This document shows, piece after piece, positions 41,346 through 52,799 of a stretch of 64,000 nucleotides of DNA. The notes beneath the pieces were generated by a model that was not told the DNA's origin, ran no database searches, and was given only the letters and a program-made list of their open reading frames with translations. The DNA comes from Mytilus galloprovincialis (Eukaryota; Mollusca; Bivalvia; Mytilida; Mytilidae), in contig NC_134841.1 in assembly GCF_965363235.1 (NCBI RefSeq), positions 61,029,078 to 61,093,077 of the forward strand, given 5' to 3'. The first letter of the stretch is position 1. Each line of letters begins with the position of its first letter. A program made the position numbers and the translations under genes.

Positions 41346-41948
41346 TTTTACATACTTACTTTACATACAAAATAGTTTTGCTCGTTATTTTGTCATATTA
41401 AAAAAAATTCTCAACAAAATTTTCCCGTTTAAACTGTACTAGAAAAAAGTTTGGCATGTGAAACGGACGAAGACATATTCTAACAGAAGTACAAATACCA
41501 GTCCTCCCTTTTGTGTATACACATGAGAAAACATCACACATACGGTACACATTGTAGTCCGAAAAAATAAAGGACTTCATTCCTATCAAACACTTTTTTA
41601 ATTGTTTACCAGTATATTTCTTTTAGTTTTGGGTAAAATTGTAAAGGAAATAATACTACCAAGACGTCCTTCCATAAATCTTTCTTTTCTGTTCTGACTT
41701 TGAAGAAATGACTACTTTTCGCCCAATCGAAATGGTCATGAACATATTTTGTTTCATATTATTAGAATTATTTTCAATATTATCGGTCTTAAACTTGATT
41801 ATCGACACATGAAAGTTTGTCAGCATTGTCAATCTTTTTAACGTTAAAGTACCAATAGTTCGGTCACTACGCAATTAAGTTTGTCTATAACGTAGCTAAT
41901 TTTGACGGTAAAGAAACATCAATTCGATCACTTCTCTGTTACGGGCTG

Positions 41949-42534
41949 TATGTTCAGTGGTCTACTTTACAAGCTATATCGACCTGGACGGTATACTTTA
42001 TTTGTAAGGAAACAGCTTTATCATACCAGGAAAAAACATACGAGGAAAATACAGTGTGAGTTTTAAAACAATACTAAATACAGTTGAAAGTTAGTTGTTC
42101 TTTTCCTTTAGACTTAATTTTAATGATTTAAAAATAGTATGAGTTGCCTTTGTTGATGATTTAATGGACAGTTTAAAAGACATGCTTGCTTGTCAAAACA
42201 ACCTTATAATAAACTAGAAATCTTATTTCAAACAAGATCTTTTTTTGGTTTAAATGAAGTATGTAGAAATAACCTTACTGTATTTTTAATTTACTTATAA
42301 ACTTTCAAAATAAGAGTAAAGGTTTTTTTTTTAATTATTTGAAAGAAAGAAAAAAAAAGGAATTGAAAATCTCTGTTCAGGTGATAAACATATGTAGGAG
42401 AGCATTATTAAACAACAGATATGTAGATTTTCAAGCTACCAAAAATCATACAGTTACAGCAAATATGTATGCATTTTTATGCTTTAGAATTTGTAGGATG
42501 TATTAAATTTACTTTAAATATTTTCTTTTCATAG
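41949..42534. other. Nothing recognised upstream of the candidate exons
   Basis: AT-rich; a possible splice-like TACCAG near 42029 was not convincing. Confidence 0.4.
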
Positions 42535-42568
42535 ATTGTGTGGGTGAATTCACAGTTTCAGCTATTTG
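42535..42568 (+). CDS. Candidate exon of an unidentified gene (34 bases)
   Basis: The acceptor is TTTTCATAG after a pyrimidine-rich tract, the donor ATTTG|GTAAGT. Read in the frame that joins to 43168-43298 it gives CVGEFTVSAI followed by a split Cys codon. It is short; support comes only from good splice sites and the matching phase. Confidence 0.45.
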
Positions 42569-43167
42569 GTAAGTTAAAATCCTTGTTGAAATACATGTAT
42601 CTGTGCCATTGTTTTCCTGGTCAATTAAGCACCTCAAGTGAAATATTTGACTTGGTCAATGTCCCTGTCAAACAGATGGCTTAAAGTTTAGTTCCTTTTT
42701 TACAACTTCTGCGTTAAGCAATTAAGGGTCCAGATTGAATGATTCAGAGTGGAGTGGCATATTCTTCTGCATATCATCAATGATAAATAAACCAAATAAA
42801 AGTCATTCTCAGTGGTCTGATCCAGAACTAAAAGTTCATATGCATAAACATGTATATATTTTTACATGTAATAGCTTCATTTTTGCTGATTGTAGTTTTA
42901 GGTTTGAGCTTTCCATCTTTTTAAAAATACAATTTCAAAATTTTAATCTATATAGGATTGTCTCATTTTGTAGTTATTTTCAAATAGTTATACAGATATT
43001 TTGTAGTTATTTTTTTTCTTCTAAATCTCACTTTTAAAATATAACACATCTCACCCTAAAAAAGATGAAAAAAGAACACAAATCTTTCAAAGATTTGGAG
43101 AAACTCATGCTTGATGTATGAGGACATGAGGATAAAATTTTGATTTTGGAATGATTTCATTTTTCAG

Positions 43168-43298
43168 TGGCGCTGTAGTATATTTAGAGATAAGATATTT
43201 AGGAAACCAGTTTTCCACAGTCACTGATGTGTTTGATACAGAGAAGAATAAATCCACATATATTTACTTGGACCCTGACAAACAAGAATCTTTCAAAG
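43168..43298 (+). CDS. Candidate exon of an unidentified gene (131 bases)
   Basis: The acceptor is ATTTTTCAG, the donor TCAAAG|GTAATG. Joined to the exon before it reads CGAVVYLEIRYLGNQFSTVT then DVFDTEKNKSTYIYLDPDKQ and ESFK, with no stop. The text looks like real protein, but I do not recognise the family. No further exons were found on either side, so this may be part of a gene whose other exons are short or lost, or a relic. Confidence 0.5.
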
Positions 43299-43440
43299 GT
43301 AATGTAAAGTATAGAGACAATACTTGAAAGTATTGGTCACATGATAACCGTGTACAAACTAGAGATGCACCCTTATCATTTTAGTTTTCTACAAAATATT
43401 TTCTTTTAACTTGGGTTAAATATTGTAAAGATAGAAAAGA

Positions 43441-44010
43441 ACTTTTCTGTTAGTCTGTTTAAAAGATCTACAAGAGAGGCGAAAGATATCAAAGGGACAT
43501 TCAAAATCATTTGCTGAAAATAAAGTGACAAATCCATGGCTAAAAAAGAAAAAGACCAACAAACGAATATTTGTACACAATACACAATATAGAAAACTAA
43601 AGACTGAGCAACACTAACCCCACCAAAAACTTGGGATGATCTCAAGTGCTCTGGAAGGCCTGGAAGGGTACACAGATCCTGCTCCACATGTGACAACTGT
43701 CCTTTGCTCATGTTAGTACAAGCCCGGTATTTGGTAGGACTCATTTGGGAAAAGGGGACAGGATTGTAGTTATGACATTTGGAACATATTCACTATCATC
43801 TGAAATGGAAATTCCATAACGGTTAACCAACTCCTGATGGCATCCATAAAATTTATGAAGGGATGATTTCAACTTCATCACATAGAAATCTTGGTTCAAT
43901 AGAGCTATAAAGGAATTCGTGATAGGAAATACAAGCCCTTCGATATATCTATCAACTGGGAGATATATAATCTGTATGAAGGCGCTGCTGGAAGTTCACA
44001 ATTGTTTTAT
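43441..44010 (-). mobile_element. Penelope-like remnant, second lineage
   Basis: The + strand shows AAAGATATCAAAGGGACATT, CCATGGCTAAAAAAGAAAAA, AACCCCACCAAAAACTTGGG and, at 43820-43990, reversed reverse-transcriptase C-terminal text (SLHKFYGC-like and APSYRLYISQL-like). It is heavily decayed. A further small piece of the same 3' region is at 62026-62150. Confidence 0.55.
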
Positions 44011-45055
44011 AGTTATTAAGATTATAATACAATGTTAACTGCTACGGGTACCGTAGTTTTGACATTAAGTTTACCTTTTTATGTCCGATTGTTTTGTTCA
44101 CATATTGTTGTCAATATAATGGAATTTTATGTGAATGTCATACAGAGAGAGGTTTAGCTATCTATAAAACCAGATTTTATAATCCACCATTTCCTACATA
44201 AAAAAATGCCTGTATCAAGTGGTACCAATTCAAGAATATGACAGTTGTTATCCATTCTTTTGATGTGTTTGGGTTTTTGATTTTTTACTATTTGATTACG
44301 GACTTTCAGTTTTGAATTTTCCTCGTAGTTCGGTATTTTTGTTATTTTACTTTTTTCGAATGACGTCAAAGTTGGTCTTATGACACCCATTTGCTGCCAG
44401 TAATTGCCTGGCATAATAAAAAATATTACCACATTTGATTAGAATTTCAAAAAAGTACTTGCAAGAGATATTGGTAATTTATTACACTGATTCAGAAATT
44501 TTCAATTTAGAAAATATCAAAATACCCATTCCCACTTCAATGGTATTTCGTTTAAAAGTATGTGAGTTAACTTAGTTTGGTACAATCCGAATGAGAAAAT
44601 AAAAGAATGAAACCTGAAAATTACTATTCTAAAGCATGTGTATTAATTAGCAATACTTCATGTATGTACATTTTCCTTACTCAATGGTTTAAATGATTAC
44701 TTCAAATTCCCAATTTTTTTTTTGAATAATGCAAATATTAAAAGTAGTTTATTATTATGAGGTTCCAAATGTCATAAAGATAATTGATAAATTACATGCA
44801 TATAAATTACATGCATTCAAAAGAGGGTGAAAAACAAATTGACACCATTTACTAAAAAACAAAATGAGTCATTTATAACAGATCGGGACTAGAAATTCTA
44901 AAGTTGGATTAATTTTAACAAATAACCAGATTTTAATATTAAACAACGTTTAACTTAATATCAAGCATTACTGAAGAGATTTTAGTAATGGAAGTATGCA
45001 TATATTAAGTGCAGTGAAATACCCTGTCGAATATGTCAAGTTCCAAGTTCATATA
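44010..45055. other. No gene or repeat recognised
   Basis: AT-rich, with a minus-strand open frame at 44154-44432 that shows no recognisable domain and lies among stops in flanking sequence. Confidence 0.4.
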
Positions 45056-45069
45056 ATATATATATATGT

Positions 45070-45252
45070 AAGACTCAGGTCGACGTCCAGTCTCTAACCG
45101 ACGTCCGTTCCTCAAATTGACGTCCAAATCTGACGTCACAATAAAATATCTTTCCAAATCAGGTGTCCAATACTATTCCTATCTAGTCGACGTCATTTTT
45201 TTTGTCTTTTCTAATCGACGTCCAATTTTTAGCCTCTCTAATCAACGTCTGT
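45070..45252. repeat. Cluster of GACGTC motifs
   Basis: GACGTCC or GACGTCA occurs about six times within 180 bases, with one AACGTC variant, often as CTAATCGACGTCC or CTAACCGACGTCC. Units are irregularly spaced. It could be a degenerate satellite; GACGTC also resembles half of a CREB/ATF site. Confidence 0.45.
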
Positions 45253-45409
45253 TTAAGACACATAATACAAAATTGACAAGAACCGACAGTAGCCGAAACC
45301 TTTAGACCTTTTAACAAATTATGTGTGACAAATAGGATATATTTAAACAAATTTTTTTTTAAAGACTTATAACATACTAGACTAAATATGTAAACAGGTC
45401 GTGATATCC

Positions 45410-45625
45410 TTTTTTTTTTTTTTTTTTTTAGAGATTACATGAAAATAAGGAGATGTGGTATGACCTGAATAATGTAAACAATTAAAATTAGAAAATTAAA
45501 GGTCTTATTAATAAAAAAAAAATCCGAATATACAGACATACACCAACGACAATCACTAGACTGGCTACAGGCACATAAAGAATATGACCGGGTTAAACAT
45601 GTGTGTGAGCACTGAACCTAGATCA
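45410..45625 (+). mobile_element. Decayed SINE-like copy after a T tract
   Basis: A run of about 20 T is followed by GGAGATGTGGTATGACC, and further on GACCGGGTTAAACATGTGTG, the head and tail of SINE-like subfamily 2 with most of the middle shortened. Confidence 0.5.
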
Positions 45626-46369
45626 GTTGTGTAACAGCACAGCATAACACATTATGCCAATGTTTTGCGTATATGTTTGCTTCCAGGTGTAAAACTCAGA
45701 AATGTGTTGCAAAATATCTTACATACTAGTAGTCTGAATTATAATACTCTCAAAACGGTTGGCTGTACTTCATGTACTTCTTTTTTTTGTCTATTGTTGA
45801 GGATTGAATAATGCTCTCTAGATATCGTTTGGTAGTGCGTTTTTTTATCGTTAGGGTGCTTTCTCCTTGACTTCCACTTTAATGCATGTCATTTATTAAC
45901 ATGAATAGGAATGACACACTATGTAGATCGATTCAATTATTTTTTATCAAGATTAACTTTAATATGCATGATGCCTATTTCGGGTTGAAAAAATCTATAT
46001 GGAAAGTATGTTTAAATGTTTGAACCCTACAAAACTTAAACATGTTACAATACCAAGGGTTTAAAAGAAGAATGTTAACCCTTGGTTACTTTACCCTCAG
46101 TTAAATGATTTATCTCTAGGTTATATTTAAACAAGGGTTTTAACCGAGAGATGAATAACTGCAGGGTCCTGGTGGCATAAGGATCAATCTGACACATATT
46201 CAGAGACTGACAATTAACATGTATTTTTTACTTCCATACCAAATTCTAATGATTTAAATTCAAGTTCACACATTTTCAATTGTGTGCCTGATTTTGCAAT
46301 GATTTAGTTCAAGTTCAAAGTTATACAATTATTTGATGAACTTTGAATAGGCTGCATTCAATCATTTAA

Positions 46370-46720
46370 ATAGATATAGGAAGATGTGGTGTTAGTGCCA
46401 ATGAGACAACTCTCCATCCAAATAACAATTTATAAAAGTAAACCATTATAGGTCAATGTACGGCCTTCAACACGGAGCCTTGGCTCACACCGAACAAAAA
46501 GCTATAAAGAGCCCCAAAATTACTAGTGTAAAACCATTCACACGGGAAACCCAACGGTCTAATCTTTATAAAAAACAAGAAACGAGAAACACGTATACAT
46601 TATATAAACAAAAGACAACTACTGTGCATCAGATTCCTGACTTAGGACAGGTGCAAACATTTGCAGCGAGATTAAACGTTTTAATTGTACCAAACCTTCT
46701 CCCTTTTTCTCAGTGAAACA
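46370..46720 (+). mobile_element. SINE-like dispersed repeat, subfamily 1
   Basis: Very similar to 1577-1795 (AGATGTGGTGTTAGTGCCAA, ACGGCCTTCAACACGGAGCC) but longer: it continues to ACTTAGGACAGGTGCAAACA and GATTAAACGTT, the tail common to these families. Confidence 0.6.
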
Positions 46721-47923
46721 ATAGCATAACATCACAACATAGAAAACCACACGATAAAATATCAATTGGAAGGCTTAACTCAATCAAAAAACGTAAATTA
46801 ACACACTATGAACGAATAAATTTGATCTGCGATACCTGAATGCAAATGCACAGTTAATAAAATATTAGGGACAAACATACAAGGCCAAAAAGCAAACAAA
46901 AAAGTCCAAACAAAGCCATGGCAAAACACCACCGCGAAATATTTAACCCTTCGAAAATAATGTATATATATGTAATGTTTATTTGTGCAATTTCCAGGGA
47001 GTTGTGCATGGCGAACAGATCGTATGAATATTGCAAAACAATACATGGCAAGTTAAACAAACAGTAGCAAAAATATACATTACATAAATATCAAAGCATG
47101 TACAGTATTACAATTGTTTGCCGAACCTGCATGGGTGTATTACTTATCGTGTATAAGAATGCACAGTCATTTTTACAATTGTTGGATGGTCTAGTCTGCA
47201 TTACTTTACATGAATATATGAACTGCTCACTTGTACAATTTCTAGGGGGAATAGTGCATTGTGTCACAGATAAATCGTATGAAAATTGTAATACAATGCA
47301 AGTTTAGTTCAACAAACAATTGTAAAATTAGGCATGCTCAGTTCTGCAAAATCATATGATACACAGTTGAGTTAAGGTTTTTTCACTTCTTAAATAAATT
47401 AACTGTAAACGTGTTGATGGCTTTTTAACTTTCTGTGTTGTACAAATGTACATACGTAAAGATGTCAACAGAAACACCCATGAACTTAATTAGTACATAT
47501 ATGTTATGCCCTTTCGTAACTGTGTAACAATGATATGATAACTTAGACCAACGCTTTGGTCTTATAAGATACTGATGATGATCATGACAGTTTTTCTATT
47601 CAGCAGCTACCCTTTTAGGATCTTTTAGGGAATGAAATCCTTTTGAATTAATAAAAATATATCAATACTTAATTCAATGACGCGGATGAACTTAAACATG
47701 ATCATGATGATACTCAAAACAGTTCAAAATTTACCCAAGGAAGTTTATATTTTGCTGTAGCACAATCCTACAATTAAAGTTCAACATGTACCACATTCAA
47801 CTTTCATTTATTTTTCGCGTCATCTTTTCATGTCCTTCATGTGTAATGCGTCCCTTTTTTCTGTGGTTTTGTGCATTCGTTAATTTATGAAAATATATTG
47901 ACATTCAAAAGAACAAAATCAAT
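46720..47923. other. 3' flank of the TRIM gene; nothing else recognised
   Basis: Contains two loosely repeated blocks around 46970-47060 and 47190-47300 (TTACAATTGTTGGATGG, ACAATTTCTAGGGGGAATAG, AAATCGTATGAAAATTG), perhaps a diverged tandem pair. No gene was supported. Confidence 0.4.
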
Positions 47924-49795
47924 TTATTGGTAAGAAAACATTTTCATAGTTTTTTCTTCATTGAACACCCACAACAGGCCCCATTCATCAATAGAAATAT
48001 GGAAAGTACTGTATATGATTCGATCATTATTTACATTATTCAGCAAGTTTCTCTGAAAAACACCGTCTTCAGATAAAATATCGATAAAATCATTCTCAAA
48101 GTCCGCTACTAAAATTTGTCCGTAATTATCTACAGCTATACCTCTGAAAATTGCATTTGGTCGTTCAAATGCCTCGAGAATTGTCCCATGTTTATCAGCG
48201 ATTACAACAGTTTTTTTTAGTGATGAAATAACAAGATTTGAGTTCTTAGTTTCCGCCATCAAAATATTTTCGCTAGTAAAAATGTCTGTGTTTTGCAGTT
48301 TATTTTTGGGATCTACGATTTTTATTTTCTGTTGGACACCTTTTTGTTCTGACACCTCATAGAATTCCTTTTCATCTTTATTATATACAAGCAAATTTCC
48401 ATTTTGAATGAAACAACCAACCAATCCATTCTTAAATGGAACTTTATACCCTTCTAGATGATTTGTTTTTACTTTTTTCACTGCAGATTGTCCAGTCCAG
48501 AACCATAACTCATCTGCAGACTTTCTAAGCATTCGTTTGCTTTCGGCAATTGGTGCATAAGTCGATTGCACAACGCCATCGTGATTACACAGACTGACCA
48601 AGTTCTCCGTAAATATCCACATATTGTCGTTATTAGCGGTTGCGATATCTATGATTTTGTGTGGAAACTTAAAACTATGTCTTTCTTTGACAGGTAAAAA
48701 TTCAGGCATCGGTAATTCTGGGTATAAAGGGGTTATCACGTTGTCCTTTGCACACACATTTATTTGTCCAAACAATTTCTCAATTGTTGCTTTTTTGAAT
48801 TCGCCACTTTTATATTTCAACTCATGCAAATTCAACGGGTTCACAGTTTTGTTCAGGACTTTGTCAAGATGTCTGCCAATAATATAAAAATCTTCCATAA
48901 ACTGTTTTTCCGAAGACCGTGTAATGAAGTCTTCCGTTGTCTTGACGAGACCAGCCAATGAAAGTTGTTCTGTTTCGATTTCATTCAAGTACGTGTCAAT
49001 CGCTTTAACATCTTTCTTTTTAACGTTGTCGATTATAGCCAAGTTTTCGTTCATCAGAACATCAACAGTATTACAAAATACATCTTTAATGCTTGTAGCA
49101 TGTGCTATCATATCCTTCTTCACTATACTGCAGTGTTTGTAACTGTTGTTTTCTTCTTGTTTGATCCTCTCTGTGGTGTTTCCAAGAACCGATATTCTGG
49201 ATTTCAAGCTTGCTGTTCTGGCAAGTAACATTTTCTTTTTAGCTTGGATTAATATTGCCAGGTTCTGGAAATCATGAAAGCGATGTGCTTTTTCTGAGCA
49301 CTCACTACACAACAAAATATTACAAGGTTTACAAAATAAAGTAAACTCCTTTTTATGTTCTTTGCATTCATGTGCTGAGTTATCATTGTGTTTGTCCAAT
49401 TGATCTAACTTCAACTTCTCAAGCGAGTGACTATGCGACGTTTTTATTTTCTTATGGTAGTCTCTACAGTTTGTGCATAAATTTATTTTACAGTCCAGAC
49501 ATTTAGCTACTGCAATATTTTCGTCAAAACAAAATTCGCAAATGTCAGTTAATTCATTGTCACTTTGAGATCGTTCAAAGTTGAACGGATAAGACTTCAA
49601 ACCACTTACCCCTTTGTCTGATATAGGAATTTTTGTCCTACATAACGGACACGTCAAATAACTATCATTCACATCCAGTTTTTCCAGACACGGTGTGCAA
49701 AAAGTATGGAAACAGTCCAAGAGTCGCGGTTCTGTGTACGGAGACCAACAAATCCCACATTTTGATTCAATATCGGAATATTTTCCTTGCGCCAT
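47924..49795 (-). CDS. TRIM protein: RING, two B-boxes, coiled coil, NHL-like C-terminus
   Basis: The product is 623 residues, one exon, start at MAQGKYSD. The RING is a full C3HC4 (C13, C16, C28, H30, C33, C36, C49, C52), so ubiquitin E3 ligase activity is expected. B-box 1 uses C86, C89, C99, C102, C107, C110 and H114; B-box 2 spans about C144-H174 (CKEHKKEFTLFCKPCNILLC). A coiled coil follows at about 180-300. Residues 370-623 hold diverged NHL-like strands (FRGIAVDNYGQILVADFEND, HISIDEWGLLWVFNEE). It resembles the TRIM2/3/45/56/71-like proteins that are abundant in bivalves; the exact subgroup and substrate are unknown. It is not a close relative of the B-box genes in the duplicated blocks, which lack the RING. 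Confidence 0.93.
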   Translation of the reverse strand: MAQGKYSDIESKCGICWSPYTEPRLLDCFHTFCTPCLEKLDVNDSYLTCPLCRTKIPISDKGVSGLKSYPFNFERSQSDNELTDICEFCFDENIAVAKCLDCKINLCTNCRDYHKKIKTSHSHSLEKLKLDQLDKHNDNSAHECKEHKKEFTLFCKPCNILLCSECSEKAHRFHDFQNLAILIQAKKKMLLARTASLKSRISVLGNTTERIKQEENNSYKHCSIVKKDMIAHATSIKDVFCNTVDVLMNENLAIIDNVKKKDVKAIDTYLNEIETEQLSLAGLVKTTEDFITRSSEKQFMEDFYIIGRHLDKVLNKTVNPLNLHELKYKSGEFKKATIEKLFGQINVCAKDNVITPLYPELPMPEFLPVKERHSFKFPHKIIDIATANNDNMWIFTENLVSLCNHDGVVQSTYAPIAESKRMLRKSADELWFWTGQSAVKKVKTNHLEGYKVPFKNGLVGCFIQNGNLLVYNKDEKEFYEVSEQKGVQQKIKIVDPKNKLQNTDIFTSENILMAETKNSNLVISSLKKTVVIADKHGTILEAFERPNAIFRGIAVDNYGQILVADFENDFIDILSEDGVFQRNLLNNVNNDRIIYSTFHISIDEWGLLWVFNEEKTMKMFSYQ

Positions 49796-50289
49796 GTCAA
49801 ATCAATGTATCTTGGCAACAAAACCAAACAAGGAAGTTCACGTTTATCCAAGTATTGGCTTTTCAAAAAGTTTGTTTGACCTTATAATTAAATGGATATA
49901 CAAATGTGTACAGCTATAAGGGTAAATGCGTCTTTAGTGAAGATACAAAAAGGTATTAAAACAAATAACTTAACATATTCAGTATAACGTTATAGTGATA
50001 AAGGAAGGATTTGTGCTTATTATTTATGAATTAGAAAGGGCGTGCATTTGGTTCCGTTTAACGATATTGCCGGATTATGTTTTTGAGAACAGTTTGACTT
50101 TCCTTATTTGTTCAGAACAAGTGATACTAGGATCTACTGGTCTAGTCTTTCCAGACACTAAACTGGCCCTAAATTAGACTGAACATGTTATTTGTAATGA
50201 GTAACACATAAAGATCATCAGTCTCTTAAAACGATGTAATTTGATGTCAAATGAAAAACATACAGTTATCAAATCAATATTTCATTTTA

Positions 50290-50730
50290 ATTTTACTTGT
50301 TAACAAGACAATAACAATCAAAACAAAGTAGTACACACCAAATGACATTTACATCAACAGTTATAAATAATAAATAAGAAACAACACGAACTCCACTAAA
50401 AACCGGGAGTGAAATCAGGAGCTTCTGAATGTAAGCATTTCCTGCACCGTATACGACACCTGTCGTGTTATTTCTCTGCACAGTTTGGTAATGATGGAAG
50501 GTTATTATGACTAAAGAATATCAGATATGATTTCTGACATACTTTTGTCATAATGGCCAATCAACTCATGATGGCGACCGTAAAATTTCTTGAGTGATGA
50601 CCTTAATTTGATTTATTCATAGCCCTGTCTTAGCAACTTTTGAGAAAGCAGTATTCCTCGTGAAACAAAATCAACGTACTTTGAGACACATATACTCCAT
50701 ATGCTAGTGCCGCTGATATGTTGCTACACA
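50290..50730 (-). mobile_element. Penelope-like remnant, third lineage
   Basis: Minus-strand text resembles the C-terminal part of Penelope-like reverse transcriptases (VSKYVDFVSRGILLSQKLLR, SSLKKFYGRHHELIGHYDKS), differing from the two other copies in the window. It is short and broken. Confidence 0.55.
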
Positions 50731-50932
50731 GAAAGTATAAAAAACAGTTTTTAGAGTTAAAACGTCTCCAAAATTTAAATGTTTCTAAATCTTAGTTTCA
50801 TGCTGTTTTTACTGTGAATTCCTAATAAAAAGTACTGTCTGTATTTTTAAGTATGATTTGTAGGAGCACTTAAATGAAAATAACACAAAATATAAATTTG
50901 GTGTGTCGTGATTGATTTTCAGGATTCACTTT

Positions 50933-51094
50933 CAGTCGCGGATCCAGAAATTTTCATAAGTGGGGGCCCACTGACTGACCTAAGAGGGGGCCCGTTCCAG
51001 TCACGCTTCAGTGATTCCCTATATAGGCAACCAAATTTTTTTCCAAAAAGGGGGGGCCCGGGCCCCCTGGGCCCCCCCTCTAAATCCGCCTCTG
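50933..51094. mobile_element. hAT-like MITE, GC-rich
   Basis: The left end is CAGTCGCGGATCCAGAAATT and the right end, reversed, CAGAGGCGGATTTAGAGGGG. It contains GGGGGCCC blocks unlike the AT-rich surroundings. The CAG-GGCGGATC end type is common in hAT-derived MITEs. Target duplication is not clear. Confidence 0.6.
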
Positions 51095-51249
51095 ACTTTC
51101 ATGAGCAAATGCTTACGGTCTTTCAATCTATAAGGAGCCAAAGGGAAAAGTATATGAAATTTTCAGCTTTTGAATCGAAATTTTTGATATAATTCTTAGA
51201 AAGTGCCAAAGACAACAAACCCACCAAAGAGTTGAAAACAGCCAAATTG

Positions 51250-51400
51250 GTCTTAAGACTCTTAAAAACAGCAAGAAATTCCCACACCCGGAGGGCAGGC
51301 TGTCTTCAGATGGTGCCTAAAAAAAATTGTGTACTAGTTCAGTTTATTTCACTGTGGAATGGTGCATGGTCAAAGTGGAGAGGAGAAGAAAATTATTGTT
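51250..51400 (+). mobile_element. Penelope-like tail fragment
   Basis: AGAAATTCCCACACCCGGAG and GTACTAGTTCAGT match the 3' tail of the element at 21040-21500, cut short on both sides. Confidence 0.45.
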
Positions 51401-51739
51401 TTCATCACATAATCATTACTAGTATTCCATATTTGTAAAGTAAAAATTCAGTTCCCAATTTGCTTTAAAGCTTTTGATATATTGTAAAGATATTTTCTTT
51501 TATTGAAGACTTGTTAGTTTTTGTTTCATTAGATTGCTGTCTAATTGTCAGGTATATGCCTAACACCAATTTTGTTCATACTTGATCATCATCGTTAATC
51601 TTCCAAAAAATTGTATTGTTCTTTTTTATTGGAATAGAAAAGTAGTAAAAATAGAGTGTGTGTGTTGCTCACATAGGTCTATGTGCATCTTTAACGATGG
51701 GCATTCTCCGACATTGTAGACTAGAATTGCTGTGTCATT

Positions 51740-51805
51740 TTGGTCTCTTGTGGAGAGTTGTCTCATTGGCATTCATACCACGTCTTTTTTTTTTTTTATA
51801 TAAAA
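51740..51805 (-). mobile_element. SINE-like 5' end, inverted
   Basis: GGTCTCTTGTGGAGAGTTGT then CTCATTGGCATTCATACCAC is the reverse of the conserved head of SINE-like subfamily 2, ending at a T run. Confidence 0.55.
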
Positions 51806-51819
51806 TATGATGCATGCTT

Positions 51820-52660
51820 AAAATCTCTTCTTTGTTGATCTTGTGTTGCTGATCATTTTTTATTTAATTCCTCTCTATCTTCTATAGATTTTGCCCAAAA
51901 CCCAAAAGGGTAAAAATTGTCATGTAGGACCTAATGTCCCATAAAAAGATAACTTACAATTTCCATCTAAGCTGACCTTTATTTGCAGATATTGTCTTAC
52001 TGATTATTTTTTATGTTCAACACTATTCAAAATAATAGGCAATAACACCAAAAAATGTTAACTATCATCATTAAAGGACAATAATTCTATTAAGGAGTTT
52101 GACTGACAATTGTTGACTTATTTTATAGATCTTAATATCTTACTGATCATTTTTGCAATTCGAAGTTTCTATCTATATCTATTAGTTTGCAAGCTAATAG
52201 ACAAAGGTAAAAAGAAAATGGTAAAATCGTCATTAAAGACAGTTAATCCCGACCAATAGGAAGTCCAATGATGATTTGGGATATGTTAACTCATTTGTAG
52301 ATTTTGTCTTGCTGATCATTTTTTATATTCAAAGTTTCTATCTATCTAACTACTATAGTTTTTAAGATATTAGGCAAAATGCAAAATGAGTAAAAATCGT
52401 CACTAAAGGGCAATTACTCCAATAAGAAGTCAACTGACAATTTAGGATATATATGTTAACTTGTTTGTAGATCATGTTTTGTTCTAACTATAATTTATTT
52501 CAACATAAAAAGGGGGACATAAAAATGGCAAAATCCCATTATGTACGGGTAATAACTCATATAGATGTCGTCTGACAGTTTTTATGTAAATGGACAGTAG
52601 GTACATCTTAATATTCCGAACAATTCTGTCCTTGTCAAATTTTACAGCTGTTTTCAAGAT
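51820..52660 (-). repeat. Degenerate tandem units, inner part of the AGCTCACCT family
   Basis: About five units of around 165 bases, each with TAGATTTTGTCTTGCTGATC, a TCTATCTATCTA-like block, AGGCAAAA, AAAATCGTCA and AATTACTCCAATAAGAAGTC. The same words appear, in reverse order, in the AGCTCACCT repeats. Confidence 0.5.
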
Positions 52661-52799
52661 ATTGACAAAACTTTCACTCTCTGTTCTGTTATCGGCCATA
52701 TGGCCATGTGGATTGACTGGCAACATTATCAGTCACATTTTTAACTAGATACCTCAGTATTGATATTGGCTTAGTTTGATTAAATTTGGCCTAGGAATT

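Larger units (their letters stand above)
38238..41948. mobile_element. DNA transposon-like element with about 75-base inverted ends, carrying a LINE
   Basis: The left end is CAGCCCGTAACAGAGTAGTG then ATCGAATT; the right end reversed is CAGCCCGTAACAGAGAAGTG then ATCGAATT, and the match continues through TTTCTTTACCGTCA and CGTTAT. TA dinucleotides flank both ends (38236-38237 and 41949-41950), as for Tc1/mariner-like elements. No transposase frame was seen; removing the LINE leaves about 1.6 kb. The LINE splits it, so the DNA element is the older insertion. Confidence 0.7.

Noticed and set aside
44154-44432. 92-codon minus-strand frame
   Set aside because: Lys/Asn-rich text expected from AT-rich DNA, no domain, and no splice or promoter support.
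50908-51192. 94-codon frame with Gly/Pro-rich segment
   Set aside because: It lies across the GC-rich hAT-like MITE at 50933-51094.
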